A stretch of DNA of 64,000 bases from Cerrena zonata (GCA_038087015.1 JASBNA010000048.1:124001-188000); one strand, 5' to 3'. Shown: positions 38,429 to 50,841, numbered from the stretch's first letter. A program made the numbers and translations. The notes: a model not told the origin generated them from the sequence alone.

Positions 38429-39046
38429 ATGCAATTCAACACAACAAGCTGTCAGCCACCAACATATCCCTCTCAAACCTCAAACTTTCTCTACTCAAAC
38501 ATATCCCAAGATAACATGACAGAGTATCATGTCGACTCCTCACGTTCTTCAATCCCATTTATCAAGCGGGTGACGGTCTCCAGAGTTTTAAACTCGAATA
38601 TCCCCCCTCCCAAGTTTCAACCTGAGCCCTGGGTCGGACGAGATCATGAACGCATCTCGTATTACTTTCCTCGTGGACCACCTCCTCTGAATCGGGTTCG
38701 ACCTATCTGGGACAACACCATTTTTCAAATACTCAAGAACCATTCACTGTGGCCATCAGAACTTTGTTCTCTCTTCGACGTCGACCCCGAGAGCGCTCCA
38801 GCTGAAGATAACACGATATATCCAGAGCCTCCTCGTGAGGTACCAAGGCCACAAATCGCATGGAAAGGGATTGAGTTCTTCGGAGCCTTGCATTTCGGGA
38901 TAGACTTAACGAACGTGGCTTCTATATGCAGTTTCTTCGCCTTTGTCTTGCTTCTGTTTGGATCGATCCTGCATGCGATGATTTATCATCATCCAATGAG
39001 GGGGATAGCCATGCGAGTATATATACTATATATAGTTTTGTGTTAG
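38429..39046 (+). CDS. Hypothetical protein with C-terminal membrane segment
   Basis: Single open frame of 205 codons, not recognised. Polar N-terminal two-thirds (MQFNTTSCQPPTYPSQTSNF, PWVGRDHERISYYFPRGPPP, ILKNHSLWPSELCSLFDVDP) and one hydrophobic stretch near the end (ICSFFAFVLLLFGSILHAMI). It could be a tail-anchored membrane protein. Asp/Glu/Pro content and the clear membrane segment favour a real gene, but no family motif supports it. Confidence 0.45.
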   Translation: MQFNTTSCQPPTYPSQTSNFLYSNISQDNMTEYHVDSSRSSIPFIKRVTVSRVLNSNIPPPKFQPEPWVGRDHERISYYFPRGPPPLNRVRPIWDNTIFQILKNHSLWPSELCSLFDVDPESAPAEDNTIYPEPPREVPRPQIAWKGIEFFGALHFGIDLTNVASICSFFAFVLLLFGSILHAMIYHHPMRGIAMRVYILYIVLC

Positions 39047-39371
39047 TTTTAGAGATAGCTTATACCCAGTAAGGACGCCGCATAATAAGGAATCAAATAC
39101 CACTCTACGCCATTTCCTCACTGTTTTCGAATGAAATCTGAGTTAGAATTATCGTGATCAGAGTGGGGGCAAACCACTATGTTAGCCTCTAATTCTTTAG
39201 CTCTTTATGCGCTCTCAGTCGCCGCGCATGTAAGTTGAAAAATGTGACGAGATGGTGTATTATATTATGTATCGGTAGAGGTTCATCATATGGTTGTACA
39301 ATAGTAGCAGAGCTCTAGCATCTCTTCGGGTATCTTGTGTGGAGTTGAATTAATAGTGGTGGGACCAGAAC

Positions 39372-39676
39372 TCATGCATATGCGTGGTCCTGAAGCGAGT
39401 AACGACCCCTGCCTATGTGACCGGTCGGAATCGCTGACTTGAGAGGAGTGTTTATATGGCTATGGGTAATATGTCAGTTTTTCCCTCGAAAGGAAATAAA
39501 AGCTGAGCACTACATACCCTTGTTGGTGCCATTGACTCCAGACGAAACTCCACATCGCCACTTGGATCGATCCAAAGAGTGCGAGTGACTGCAAAATTAC
39601 GATGAATACTCCTTCGTGAGACTAGATTAAATAGAGTAAAGCTTACCGGAGCGCGAGCAGCGATGAGGTTCATCAT
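39372..39676 (-). CDS. Predicted 61-residue small membrane protein (three exons)
   Basis: Built from splice signals. Exon 1 is MMNLIAARAP (start 39676), then an intron of about 60 bp. Exon 2 is SLALFGSIQVAMWSFVWSQW with HQQ, then an intron of about 60 bp. Exon 3 ends GRGRYSLQDHAYA and TGA at 39372. The single hydrophobic segment with flanking basic residues resembles small mitochondrial inner-membrane subunits, but I cannot name one. The alternative unspliced 74-codon frame is less likely because both introns have good donor and acceptor sites. Confidence 0.45.
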
Positions 39677-40263
39677 GGTGAGTAAGGAGTCTTTTCGAAA
39701 CGAGTTGTCGAAAGTGAGTCAGAAGCGACGTAGTGTAAAGCTAAAAGCTTGTATGTCGATAGATAGGCTAGTGTAGTAATGAAGTCTTCTATCATCAGGA
39801 CGTCCCTTATATACCCCAGACATCATTAACCCACTCTACGGGGAATGTCGGTGCATTTTGACTCGATTCCGAGAAACAGACATGTCTAGTAAAGGCCAGA
39901 GTGGTCTTGCGACATACCTGATCAAGGTGTGCGGTCATTAAACAGATGCGAGCAGAGATGTTGTCGGCTAGCCATGGCTGGAAGGGCGTCGAGCCTAGTT
40001 TAGCTCTGTTAGGTTGTGGCGCTGTGGGCGTAGATGGTCAGGACGAGGGCGAGAAGGACTGGATGCTTGTCGGCCCGCTCTGGAATCACAGCCACGTGGC
40101 GGGGGCGTTGCCAAATCTGGTCCTTTGATCGACGGGAAGTTGATAGTCGAATCTAAGCACTGTGCTTGCTAACTGGCGCCAGCTAGCCTAATTTGGATCC
40201 ATTTGAGTCTCAATTGAATGTTCGTATTCAACTAGCTAGGCATACCCTTTCATCGTAACTGCC
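39677..40263. promoter_or_regulatory. Divergent promoter region, small ORF / myosin light chain
   Basis: About 590 bp between two divergent genes. No conserved motif located with confidence. Confidence 0.35.
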
Positions 40264-41015
40264 ATGTCACGCTATCCTAGCCACCTTTCTCCGAACATAA
40301 CACCTACATCTACGCCCACCAAATCGAAATCTCAGAAATCGCGACAGCGACGCGAGCCCTCTGGCGTGTTCTCACTTTTTCAACCACCACAAATCCAACA
40401 GTTTCGTGAGGCTTTCTCTCTGATAGACCATGACGGAGACGGGATTGTGAACGAACAGGACCTGAAACATATCTTTACCAGTCTCGGTGAGCCATTACCT
40501 ACACCTATTGGACAAACAATGAACCACTATTCACCCCGGCATGTCAGGTATCACTCCTTCAAAGAAGACGATGGACGACCTTCTTGCCGAAAGGCCGGGG
40601 GACTATCGGGGAAGCGTTCCACACTCGAGAGTTTCATCATACGAGGCGGACTCAAATGACCGAGGGATTACGTTCCCCATGTTCTTGACCATGATGGGTG
40701 AACATCTTTATGATTTCGACACGGAGCAAGAATTGTTGGCTGCATTCGAATGCTTCGACGAGAACGACTCAGGACTAGTGAAGAGTGATGAGATCAGGAA
40801 GTGGCTCGGTGATGTAGGAGAACGAATGGACTCCACTGAGGTGAGTATCATTCGTATTGACACGCTTTTGATGAGCTTGAACATAGCAACCCATTTAGAT
40901 CGACAAGTTCCTCAAAGGCCCTTTCACAGATCGCCAGGGAAACTTCAACTATCGTGAATGGGTGAAAGTTCTCAGGATCAATGCGGACAACGATGAGGAT
41001 GAAACCCCTCACTAG
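40264..41015 (+). CDS. Myosin II regulatory light chain (EF-hand)
   Basis: EF-hand light chain that binds and regulates conventional myosin at the cytokinetic ring. The N-terminus is basic and Ser-rich (KSKSQKSRQRREPSGVFSLF), the usual region for phospho-control. EF-hand 1 is FREAFSLIDHDGDGIVNEQD with a full DxDxDG loop. After an intron comes ITPSKKTMDDLLAERPGD, then TFPMFLTMMGEHLYDFDTEQ. The next hand, FECFDENDSGLVKSDE, has a degenerate loop. The C-terminal exon is IDKFLKGPFTDRQGNFNYRE, then WVKVLRINADN. Length about 190 residues. Matches fungal Rlc1-type chains better than calmodulin or Cdc4. Confidence 0.88.
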
Positions 41016-41477
41016 CCAGCCAGGCTTATGTCTATTTTCTTTGACACGGACTGCTTTGGACATATTGTATTCGTAACGACCTCTCACGACTGCTATGTGC
41101 ACACCTGATTGCAATGTATACCTTCTCTGATCATGATTTCTGTGTTCTGCAGGTAGTGCGATGCTGTTTGTGATCGTGTGGCAAGCTCGTGTTACATTAC
41201 CTGCAAAACACTGCTGTCTCTTAACGTGTTAGATTCGAGCAAGCAAGGGATATCAGGCTGGGTACAGTATTGTACAGCTTCACTGATAATACAATCTTCA
41301 ACAGCTCGTTCTCCGGCTTCCGATTGCTAATCTTTGCGAGGACTTTCTCGAAGCCTATTTAGATCCATTCACCATTCAGAGGTTCGGCCGGGATCTTTTC
41401 GGAGTGAAGAGCAAGCTCCTTCAGCACAGTGTTGATGCTCCCCTGGCTCTCCTTCTTTTCCACTTCTCTCAGCGCTG
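41016..41477. other. Intergenic, no gene seen
   Basis: Convergent 3' ends of the light chain gene and the conserved gene at 41478. Nothing supported in between. Confidence 0.4.
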
Positions 41478-42818
41478 TCATGCACGGCACATTAGACTGC
41501 TTGACCTGTGTTTTACGAACATTGAACACATACCTTCGCCTCTCCCTTCACCGAGACTCGTTTCCAACCCCTGCTCGCCATTCCTTGCGGCAATGAACAA
41601 CAGTTCAACTCCTTCATAGTCCAATAGCTCCTTTCTCTCCACGCTAGCGAATCTCAGACCATAGTCCTCCCTGCCCTTGGAATGTTCAGCGTCTTTCCCA
41701 TACCCAAACACCTCTTTCATCAAGTAATCCGGGAAGTCCGCTGTATTTGAACCGGAGAGCCCAACGCGAGTAGATCCTGTATTTGGAGCAAGAGGGTTCT
41801 TCACTTGAACAACGAACGATGATGCTTCGTGTATTCCGAGCACTTTTTGCACTTTACCGAAATGTTCCGGATCTGGGTGGGAGAGATGATATCCGAGATG
41901 CGTTTCTCGGGAGGAAGGGGGACCGTGTTGGGTGTTAACAATAGCATATGCACCACGCCCTGCGAGTCGAGCTGGGCCTTGATGTCTAGTTCCTGTGTTC
42001 CTACCTCAGTGAACTAATACAGGGCTTTGTAGAGGATGAAGTATACCTCGTGTTTTAGTTTCATACTCCTTCCTTCCAAGTCCTGCTTCGAGCTTTTGCA
42101 AATCGTCACCTACAGTTGTGATCGTGGCCCAAAAGATTTGTTTACGCCCACCTCCCTTTCCGCCTCCTCCGGAATCGGGATCAGGCAAGCTCTTCTTTCC
42201 GACTGCAACCAGTCTGAATGGCTTCTTTTTGACGTTAGTTGATTCGGGCGCCGGAACAGCGTCCGCTCCAGGGGCGAGGATGTTCATTTGTTTTTCGTCA
42301 TCCTCTTCAACTTTCGAATGATCGCTTGGATCGTCAGTCGCTCCAGGATCAGAGGCAAATTCCGGAGGTCGAGGGACGAGGAGGATGTGGAAGCGTTGGA
42401 CGTCGTCTAATGAATGAGCTTCTTCGAGTTCGACTTTGGGCCGATAGAAGAAATAGATGTGTCCTCGCTCAATAGTTCCTATTGACCGCGGTTAAAACAA
42501 AGTATACAAATCTCGATACTATCCCTCAAACTTACCTTCTTGGAATACATGTTTGGCGGGGTGATCAATCTCATTCCCCTTCTTTCCATCAGTGGCTTCA
42601 TCAGCATTATTACCTTTTATCTTCTTCGCTGGTGGCCCTTCTCCCTCGGTATCTTTCTCAAACTCATCAACCTCTCTCTTGTCCCCAGCCTCCTCCGTCG
42701 TTTTTGTTGATCGTCTTGTACGAACAGGACTAGCCTTTTTCCTAGACGAAGCCGGTTTGGTACGTTGTGGACTGGTAGATGGCTTCTGTTCGCTTGCGGC
42801 GGAGTGGTCACCATAGTA
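41478..42818 (-). CDS. Conserved fungal protein of unknown function
   Basis: Not recognised by name. Exons on the minus strand read: a Lys/Arg/Thr-rich, probably nuclear, N-terminal region (SSRKKASPVRTRRSTKTTEE, GPPAKKIKG); EGTIERGHIYFFYRPKVELE and HILLVPRPPEF near 42370-42470; KPFRLVAVGKKSLPDPDSGG and KQIFWATITTVGDDLQKLEA near 42060-42230; then RETHLGYHLSHPDPEHFGKV and KELLDYEGVELLFIAAR near 41600-41880. The ordered blocks and consistent introns show a real gene. Its start lies upstream of 42818 and was not resolved, because a stop precedes the first clear exon in the same frame. Confidence 0.7.
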
Positions 42819-43145
42819 CTAATGACTTGTCTTTAGAAGAGTGTAAAGCAGAAAGGACTGCGATGGGCGGAATGGTTCGAATGAGTTAGTGGGTTCATAT
42901 ATGTGCTCGTCACTGACGTCATTGATGCAATGGAGTCTAAACGCCCCAAGTCCAATTTAGAATTCAAATCAGGACAATCATCATATATGCAGAAACGGCC
43001 AATCAAGCCTCGGTAATGATTATACAAATACACAGCTCTCCGCTGAGATCGAACCAGGACAGCCTTCGGACTGAGGGAACCATTCTAAACCCTACTTTCA
43101 ACGCGGTGAGTACGAGAAGACACTGATTGTGAAAGTGCCTTACAT

Positions 43146-44149
43146 CTAGCGTGTCCTAGGTTTGTTGAGAAAGATTTTTAGAGCACGCAGTGCTTCTTCG
43201 TCCACATCTACATATTGTCGCTTCTCTTCATCTGGCAATTTCATCAAGAGTAGCGGTACAGTCCACATATTGGGCCCTTGACCTTTGGTCATACCCAACA
43301 CACAAAAGTTAAGCGAAGAACCGGTACAGGGGAATGCTTTTCGGAACATTATCTCGATCCGTGGTCCGGTACATCCTTGACTCCATAGGTCACCACCTCT
43401 AGTGATGAAGAAATTCTGAATGACCCCGTCTCCGATGAACGTCTTCGTGTCGAGCGAATGATCAAGATTCTCCCGTGCATTTACTTCGATATCCACAATA
43501 CGGGGAATAGGTTCTTCTAAAGGTAGCAAGTACCCTTTTACGACCTTGATTGAGACCTTGGAAGCCGCAGGGGCAAGCATTGTTGACTCGTCTGGAGCTT
43601 TGCACTTGGGTTTATGGATCTTCCAGCCCTACATTACATGCCGTTCAGTTGCCTGTGCTGGAAAGCGCGACGATCATACCTTCTTGGCATGTTCCTTGTC
43701 GCATGCATAGATCCCTCGGCACTTCGAACACCGCAGAAGAGTGGGTTGCCCGCAGACCACACAAGCTTGCTGATTTCGCAACCAGTAATTATCAATAGCT
43801 GTGGGTATGAGTTAGACTAACCACTCACGCCATCCAATTCCATTTCAGGCCCTGGTACTCCCTGGCCGAGCCGTGCTCTATGAATATGTGTTTCCGGTAC
43901 GCCATACCTCTTCCAAAACACGAGGATTGTCTTGAGTAGCACGGTCTGGCCAATCCCCCCCATACGCGCAGTATGCAAGTCGAAGTAGCCAGCCATGTTC
44001 GTCACTTTGCGGACGACAGTGTTGACGTCTTCGCTTGCACCCTGGTCAACGAAGAGCCTCTTGTCGGTGACCGAAAGGAAATATCCAGTAATATGGTCCC
44101 AGCCATAGGCTATCTCAATTGCCCCTTCCTTGATTGTGGCACGCCCCAT
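43146..44149 (-). CDS. MYND-finger protein of a tandem pair (copy 1)
   Basis: Starts MGRATIKEGAIEIAYGWDHI, then TGYFLSVTDKRLFV, NMAGYFDLHTARMGG and TILVFWKRYGVPETHIHRA. An intron leads into a MYND zinc finger, QACVVCGQPTLLRCSKCRG then YACDKEHAKK, split by another intron from GWKIHKPKCK. The sixth zinc ligand position has His rather than the usual Cys. The C-terminal part reads IKVVKGYLLPLEE, GCTGPRIEIMFRKAF and YVDVDEEALRALKIFL. MYND fingers usually bind proline-rich partners. The surrounding domain is unknown to me. Its start was chosen to match the neighbouring paralog. Confidence 0.78.
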
Positions 44150-44622
44150 GATATCCCTATGAATGTGGGCTTGGATTGGAGTGGACACTAATGAGAGTAA
44201 CACTAAAGAAGGGCTCGTCGTATGGGATGGATGCCTTTTGTTCTCATGGATATTAGTAAGCAAGGTCGGTAACTTCGAATCGTGGTTTAGATCCCAAACT
44301 TATATAAACGTAAAGCAGCGAATTCCTGAGCTCTGCGGCTGAATAGCGTGTAAAGGTGGGCTCTAATTCGTCTTGAACTTTTGCTTATGCTCGCTTACTA
44401 TTTTGGAATATGTGGACAACACCATAGTGAAGGTATATCGTCAAAACATATAGCAATCCATCCACTCGATCCTTATGATAAGTACTAACTTCAACTTCCC
44501 ATGCCTACGGTCAGTCCTACGAACTCCACCCAAGTCACAAGCACCTATCTTGAAAATAAGATAAGTCCCGCAGTACGTTTGTTAGGAAGTATAACTCATA
44601 CTCGGTTAGTGTCGACGACGCC
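44150..44622. other. Intergenic between the paralog pair
   Basis: About 470 bp holding the promoter of copy 1 and 3' end of copy 2. No gene seen. Confidence 0.4.
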
Positions 44623-45612
44623 TCAGGTACCATATGTGGCTAAAAAGGTGGTTGCCGCGCGAAGTGCTTCATCATCGACGTCAACATAACGCTCAGATAT
44701 TCCGTCCCGTGACTTCATAACTAACATTGCTGCAGCCCAGGGGTGCAGCGCCCGCCCCTTGGTGATGTGTCGCACGCAACGGTTCAACGGGGAGCCGTCG
44801 ATGACGAATCCATCACGACAAGTGATCTCGATCTGAGGACCTGAACATCCCCAAACCCATGATTTACCGGTTGCGGTAATGTGCAGCCTTTCGAAACGAC
44901 TAGTATTGAGGTACATTTCCGCGCCCTTGCGATTATAGTCAAAGCCGATCTCACCGTCTTCCGGTGGTCGCACTTCGCATTCGACATCCACGAGGCGGGG
45001 TTTGTCTTCGTTTACAGGCAGCAAGTACCCTTTGACGATCTTGATAGGATAATCTGATGGCGAGGAAGGAGTCGGTTCCTGAAGTACTCGGCAGATCCTC
45101 GTGTGCGGCCTTAGCCTTTTTCTTCTTTTTATTTTTCTTCTTCTTGGACCCCTGCGCGAAGTGTCGTTCAGTTATGTGAAGCGGTAACGAAGGATGGACC
45201 AACCTTGTTCGCATCTTGCTGATTGCTCTACGATGATATGTCAGTCATCTTTCGGTAGCAAATCAAAGCCTTTAAACATGGCAATTTCTCTACTTACATT
45301 TCCGACATTTACAGGATCTTCAAGATCCTCCCCTCGCTGTGCTCTCTGGATGTGTAGATCAGGCACACCATATCTCTTCCAATACTCGAGAAGTGTATTG
45401 AGCTCTACTCGGTGACCAAATCCCATGGGTGCAGTGCGCAAGTCAAAATAGCCAGCTCCATTCGTCACTTTGAAGGCAATGGCGTTGGCTTCATCGCTTG
45501 CATCTGCAGAATCCCATAGTCGTTCGTCACTGATAGATAGGAAGTATCCGGTCACATGGTCCTGTCCATAGGCTATTGTGATCTTCCCTTCGCAGATTTC
45601 TATGCGCACCAT
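44623..45612 (-). CDS. Paralog of the MYND protein lacking the finger (copy 2)
   Basis: Same scaffold as the gene at 43146: KITIAYGQDHVTGYFLSISD, NGAGYFDLRTAPMGFGHRVE, TLLEYWKRYGVPDLHIQRA, then IKIVKGYLLPVNEDKPRLVD, GCSGPQIEITCRDGF and YVDVDDEALRAATTFLATYG. Where copy 1 has its MYND finger, this copy has a short exon reading QDANK followed by a basic stretch (GPRRRKIKRRKRLRP), so all zinc ligands are gone. Reading through the basic stretch in the phase set by the splice site joins the two conserved halves without a frameshift, so it is a domain loss rather than a broken gene. Confidence 0.75.
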
Positions 45613-45944
45613 GATATCTCCCTAGGGACGTGGTCAGACAGGTGAGGGTAGAGGGGGAAGACGCTGTTTATTTGGCGTTGATTATTTGTACGATACATCC
45701 GTTAGAGTTTGATGTATGAAGGCAGATGAAGATGGCAAGTGAGCATGCAGGCTACCGTGACATATGCTTTCTCAATTTACTCTAAGCCTGGTGTCTTGAG
45801 AGAGTAGCATATTGTATATGCAAGTAATCATCTTATTTTACATTCTGAATATGTTGCCTGTCATGCATTCATGAATTGAACAGGTGCCTGCCCTGGTCAA
45901 CATACACCTGATCCGATTAAGCTGCCTCGACTTGTACGTCACAA

Positions 45945-47916
45945 TCATTGATGCGCTGAAAGGCCTACGAAATGCTATGTATAAGGATAGTTTTGTGATT
46001 GCCTACGGTCGGATTACTTACCTCGGCCCTCCACGTCATAACTAATGTGCCCCGAACGCGACTGATCGCATCCAAGGTGTCCATTTCCGCGATTGACGTA
46101 GGTAGATGGATCCATTCCTCGGCTAAGGATAACGTCCGTCAATGCACCCACTTCAACGGTTATAGAGTCAGGTGTCCATGTTGAAGGTAATCGAGCATAT
46201 TGTAGAGCGGACGTAAGGGGGTCGCCGGCGGAAACACTGGTATTCGATCCTCCGGACTGCCCACTGGAGATATTGACACTATAACAGGTATGTGCCAAAA
46301 CTCCAGGGTATAAGAGAATAGTACAGCATTGACGACATCGATAACAAAGAGTGACACCTAATTCCAAAATATCAGCTGTGCCAGGATATTGTACTTTTTC
46401 CGTAACTACGGTCTTCAGAACCTCCCTCTTGTCTTCTACCCATTTCTGTACCGAATCACTCAGGCTCTCCTGCAATATTTGAAAAGATCCGCGGTTTAAC
46501 TTCATGCCTTCTGGGGCCATGATCAGTCTGCGAACTTCCTTCATAGATGCAAATTCTGCAACACCAGGAAAACAGAGGCCAACCTGTAGGCGGAAGACTG
46601 TGCATCACGTCCGAGAGTAGACGTATGCGATTTATGATAGTTGAACGACTGGGTGGGGGTAGTAGTGCAGATCTGGTACGTTCCAAGCCGTCGAAAATTC
46701 GCTCTCGCAAATTGATCCAAGCTGCGAATCAGTTAATGAAGGGCGATCGAGAGCTTTAGATATGATCGGGACTCACAACGATCACTCAATGGTCTCGCTC
46801 GTTTGACTCCATCTATTGCAAGAAGACGCCGTTCGACTATGAACGGAAATGAATCTATGAATTCTCCCCATTCTGTTTCCCGCAATCGGTGTAGGATTCT
46901 GCAGATATCAAGTAACGTTAGTTAGTTTTGATACAATATTGACTTTAGTCACCCACTCCGAGTAGCGTTCAGTCTTGAGCCTGTCGATCTCTGCACTACG
47001 CAAGTTCTTTTGCAAATTTTGCCACATTGCACAATTTTGAGCATTCTGCGGGTCTGTTAGATGTATCAACTTGTAAATATTATTTTCAAAGGCTTACCTC
47101 ACGCATGGAGCGATTGAGGGCAACTTGAGTCGCGTGGATCTTATCCTGTTCATCAGGTCCCGAATCTTTCCATTGCACTATTAAGGCTTCGAGATCGGGT
47201 CGATGAAAATTGGTGACTTCGCGACCAGTGCCATATCCAGACTCTACGACACCACACTTACGAGGGGCGCAAATAATGTGTTAGATGGATCTCACCTGAT
47301 ATCAGTAGGTCATATATGTCATAATTTTTATGGAAAACGGAGGCTTGTGACAGCATGTCTTTAGCCTCTAGCCTCTCAACGACCCTAAGTATCAATCATT
47401 AATTATTCTATAACAAAACTATGAGGTATCACGCACATGTGGGGCCTGCAGTCGCGGCAATACCTTGCCCTAAAAGCCCATGATACATTGTGGATATTAG
47501 ACCGAAGGCATTTCTGCAGAGGCTAGTAAGCTCGGGCGACCTATTGGGGTGACTAATAAGAACTCACATGACAATGCGAATCGAAACACAAGTTTGCAAA
47601 AGCTGGCTCGCTCATGTATACTGGACACTCAGGTAGAGAAGGAACGTTGCCCCGAGCGTTTCTCCAGAACGTGGCGGCAGTGCGTCTGTTCAGAAGTAAT
47701 TGGCGAAATGCTTTAGTTGTCCTTGTCAGGTTGAGCAGACTCATAGGGTCCATATGTGAGAAGACCTGTGAACAGAATTCTGAGTTACGGTAGAGAAAGA
47801 TGGAAAATTATATTGCGAACCTCAAAAATAATATCGAGGGGCATATTAGGAAGCTCCTGCAGGCGACCACGACGGCGTCCGCGGGTACGAACGTGATGCC
47901 CTTGAGATGAAGGCAT
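45945..47916 (-). CDS. F-box protein (F-box 1)
   Basis: Likely substrate receptor of an SCF ubiquitin ligase. The N-terminus is basic (MPSSQGHHVRTRGRRRGRLQ), then the F-box: ELPNMPLDIIFE, intron, VFSHMDPMSLLNLTRTTKAF with RQLLL and WRNARGNVPSLPE. A Cys/His cluster follows: FANLCFDSHCH, CLRSNIHNVSWAFRARYC then RDCRPH, possibly metal-binding. Later exons read EALIVQWKDSGPDEQDKIHA, RILHRLRETEWGEFIDSFPF and KRARPLSDR. Eight or more introns. The last small exon, reaching TGA at 45945, is inferred; the unspliced stop is at 46014. A degraded relative lies at 60475-61735. Confidence 0.82.
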
Positions 47917-48421
47917 GTTACCGTATAGCGATCAATACTCGACTTCGACCGATTGGCACCAAGGTTTCTGAAGGTAGATGGTGGTAGGACGGAAAGAAGG
48001 TAGCTTATTTAACATCCTTCATAAGGGCCTTAGGGTTGCGTCACGAAGCCGGTATCTTGATACCAAGCTTCCATTCCGATAGGCATCACATCACAAGCGG
48101 GTGGTAACACCACAATTGGTGCGTCAAATTGGAAGGGAACTCGAGGCAGGTATTGCAACCGACCTACTGGCCAAAATGGATCCAGACTTACACCTCATGA
48201 TTACTTGAATACCGGAGAGATGCAACACCGTGACCGTAACCCACTTATATTTATGACCCAAGTTAGACATGGAGAATGGAATTTCTGACTAACAATTGTA
48301 TTCGTCAATTGAATGGATACGACATGGTGCCACTTGAACGCACCTAGTGTACATCGGTCGCCAATCTGGGGGCTTGCTGAAAATGGAGAGCAGCCTATAG
48401 GCGAAGCCGAGAAACCTACAT
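47917..48421. other. Intergenic, no gene seen
   Basis: Promoter side of F-box 1 and 3' side of the DUF3292-like gene. The 78-codon open frame at 48201-48437 shows no coding features. Confidence 0.4.
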
Positions 48422-50841
48422 TCAGTAAGTTTCCCATCTATGTTCCCCCATAGCTATCAATCGATTGAACAGCTCATCTCTCCCCCTAATGGCCGTCATG
48501 ACCCGTTTCTTACCTTCTCGCTCGGTAACCTCTAATCCATCCATAACTTCTTTTCCGAGTGCCCATCCTACAACCATCTTCGCCTTCCACCCGAACCCCC
48601 CAATCTTTCTCAATCCTACAATATCTGGTAGGCCAATGGTAAACTCGGGATGCAAGTCTCTGTGATCGACATCTTTGGAAAAACGGCTGAGAAATGACTT
48701 GGCTGACTTGTTGAAGACGAAGGCGAAGCAAGGGGACGTAGCCGATTCAATAAGAACAATATGTCCCTTCTTTCCTTGGTATCGAGCTGTGAATACACAT
48801 GGTCCTTCACCGTCCTCAAGAGGCCCAGGCTCGACTCGCGCCTCATCCGATTCTTTCAAACTCTTGACACCTTCGTCGGGGTCATCGTCGTGTAAAGCAG
48901 GCAGAGGAGGGTCTGACACGGCCCCAATTCTATTCTTCGACGAATCGGAACCCATTGAAGCCTTTAGGTGGTCAATCCCAAGGGCACTCTCTACACTCAG
49001 TTTCATAGCGCCTTTGACGAGTCCAGCAATCTTCCGTCCCGGGTACTTCTTCTTCTTTGGCTCTTCCTTGTCGCCTACAGATTCGCTGTCATTATGGCTG
49101 AGATGATCGTCCGCTGTAGAAGTCGACGTCCTTGTAGATTCTTCGTCAGAATCGGTATCAACATCGTAGTTCGAGATGTCGAACTGCAAATTGTCGGAAT
49201 GGTCTTCATTGCTACTACGTGGCGTAGGTCCGTCTGCAGCTGTTGGCGGTGGTGGAAGAGGGGCTTTGTTGCGTTCAGCAATCCGTAGAAGTGTTAAGGT
49301 GAGTTGGGCGTCCGTCGGCACGCCCTTCAACAATGTCCTGTACCCAAAAACTGAGGAATGGAAATAGAAGGGAAATATAAAGTAAACTCACCTCTTTAGG
49401 TCAAGATATTCCCTCCAATTAGGTATATTATGTGTCATCCAGTGTCCACCTCTGTCGACGAGAGGTTGACCAAAAAGAGCGAAACCGAGGAGGAACGCCA
49501 CTGTACGAAGGAAAAATGTTGCAGGTATTATGTATGTTGCTACAACGAGAGGTACCAGAGGTGTTATAAGTCGTACTCGAACCGAACCGGGAAATGGATG
49601 CGTTGGAGAGATTGCACTAATAAAACATTAATAATAATAAAAGAATGAATATACCAACTGACGTACTTTCCCAGGCGCTCCCAAATGTCAGCCATGTCAG
49701 CCAACGCTCTCATGATCGGTCTAGCCTTGTTCCACATTGCATCCTGGACGGGCTTCTTTGCGGGATCTACTGCAGCGTGATCGCCGCTAGCAAGATGTTT
49801 GCTTTCTGCAGCACCTGTCACCATCATTGTTGGCGAAGGAACGGAACCGTCAATACTCGTCGGACTCTTGTCTTCACCTTCAGCCTCGCTCTCTCCACCT
49901 CCCACGGCATTACCATTGCCATCGTCGCCGGGCCCTTTTCCGACAGCAGTACTGACTGCAATAGCGGACAGGCCAGTGACAAAATGACGAGCTTCTTGCT
50001 CAATTGCTTCACCCTTATGCGCCTCGGGTGCACCCGACAGGGTATCTGCACTGCCCACAGTGCCTGCCTTGGGCTTTTGGACGTTCCCAGTTGTCCCTGA
50101 GATCAGAGACAATGGTGCGGGTGGAAACATATATAGACGTGCAGGAGGGTGCACAATCAAGATAATAACGGTTGTCAAGATAAGAGGCAAGAGGGCGTTT
50201 GCCAACCATGCGGTGTAGTATGCCTATGGTGAATTATGAGAATATTGAAGGTAAGATCAAGAGGAAAAGCTGCATACAGCACAGAATCTCGCTGTCCGCC
50301 TTGGTTCGTTCCAAGAACGGAGACGAGCGACGTGCTTGACGAAGGCGGCCAAACCAACAATCTATTCAAAGACGTCTATGTAAGTGACCATGCCGCATAT
50401 ATTATTCAACGCCATCATCCATACCACTGTCATGTAAAGACGCTCTAAAGTGGCACGAAGTTTGTCTGGTGAGAATTCTTCGTTTTCTGAGATATCGAGG
50501 TCTAAAATGCCAGGTGGCGGTGATGCTACAACCCTGACATTGAAAACTTGCTGTCGTGCAGTCAGTAATTATTCAAGTGATTTTCGAAAATATCATGCAA
50601 CCTTATTGAACCGACGAATAAGAGTATATATGTCGTCATTCGAGATGTCGTGCATCAGCGGTGCAGCAATTTTGCTTGGAGGTACATTCCAACCAAAATC
50701 CCTAACCTCGGGGTCCTTGAGTCGAGAGTTAAAAGGAGTGGATTCTTTCTTGGCAATACACGAAGGTGGCGGGGGCTCTACTGTGTGTGCTACACCAGAA
50801 GTGTCATGATGGATTTCAGTCTCAGATGGAACGATATCCAT
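48422..50841 (-). CDS. Membrane protein resembling fungal DUF3292 family
   Basis: Starts MDIVPSETEIHHDTSGVAHT, then DFGWNVPPSKIAAPLMHDIS and NDDIYTLIRRFNKQVFNV. A membrane segment reads LLPLILTTVIILIVHPPARL near 50130-50190. An Asp/Gly-rich disordered loop follows, then a second hydrophobic region near 49430-49580 and HWMTHNIPNWREYLDLKR. The C-terminal domain has a run of charged residues, then FTARYQGKKGHIVLIESATS, PCFAFVF and FTIGLPDIVGLRKIGGFGWK. This plan resembles fungal DUF3292 (GRAM-like C-terminal part). I am not certain of the family and assign no function. Eukaryotic signals suggest an internal membrane protein. Confidence 0.7.

Noticed and set aside
44940..45150. Apparent frameshift in the finger-less paralog
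   Set aside because: The other open frame (Lys-rich) is a shadow. Reading from the splice acceptor gives an Arg/Lys-rich stretch that joins both conserved halves in phase.
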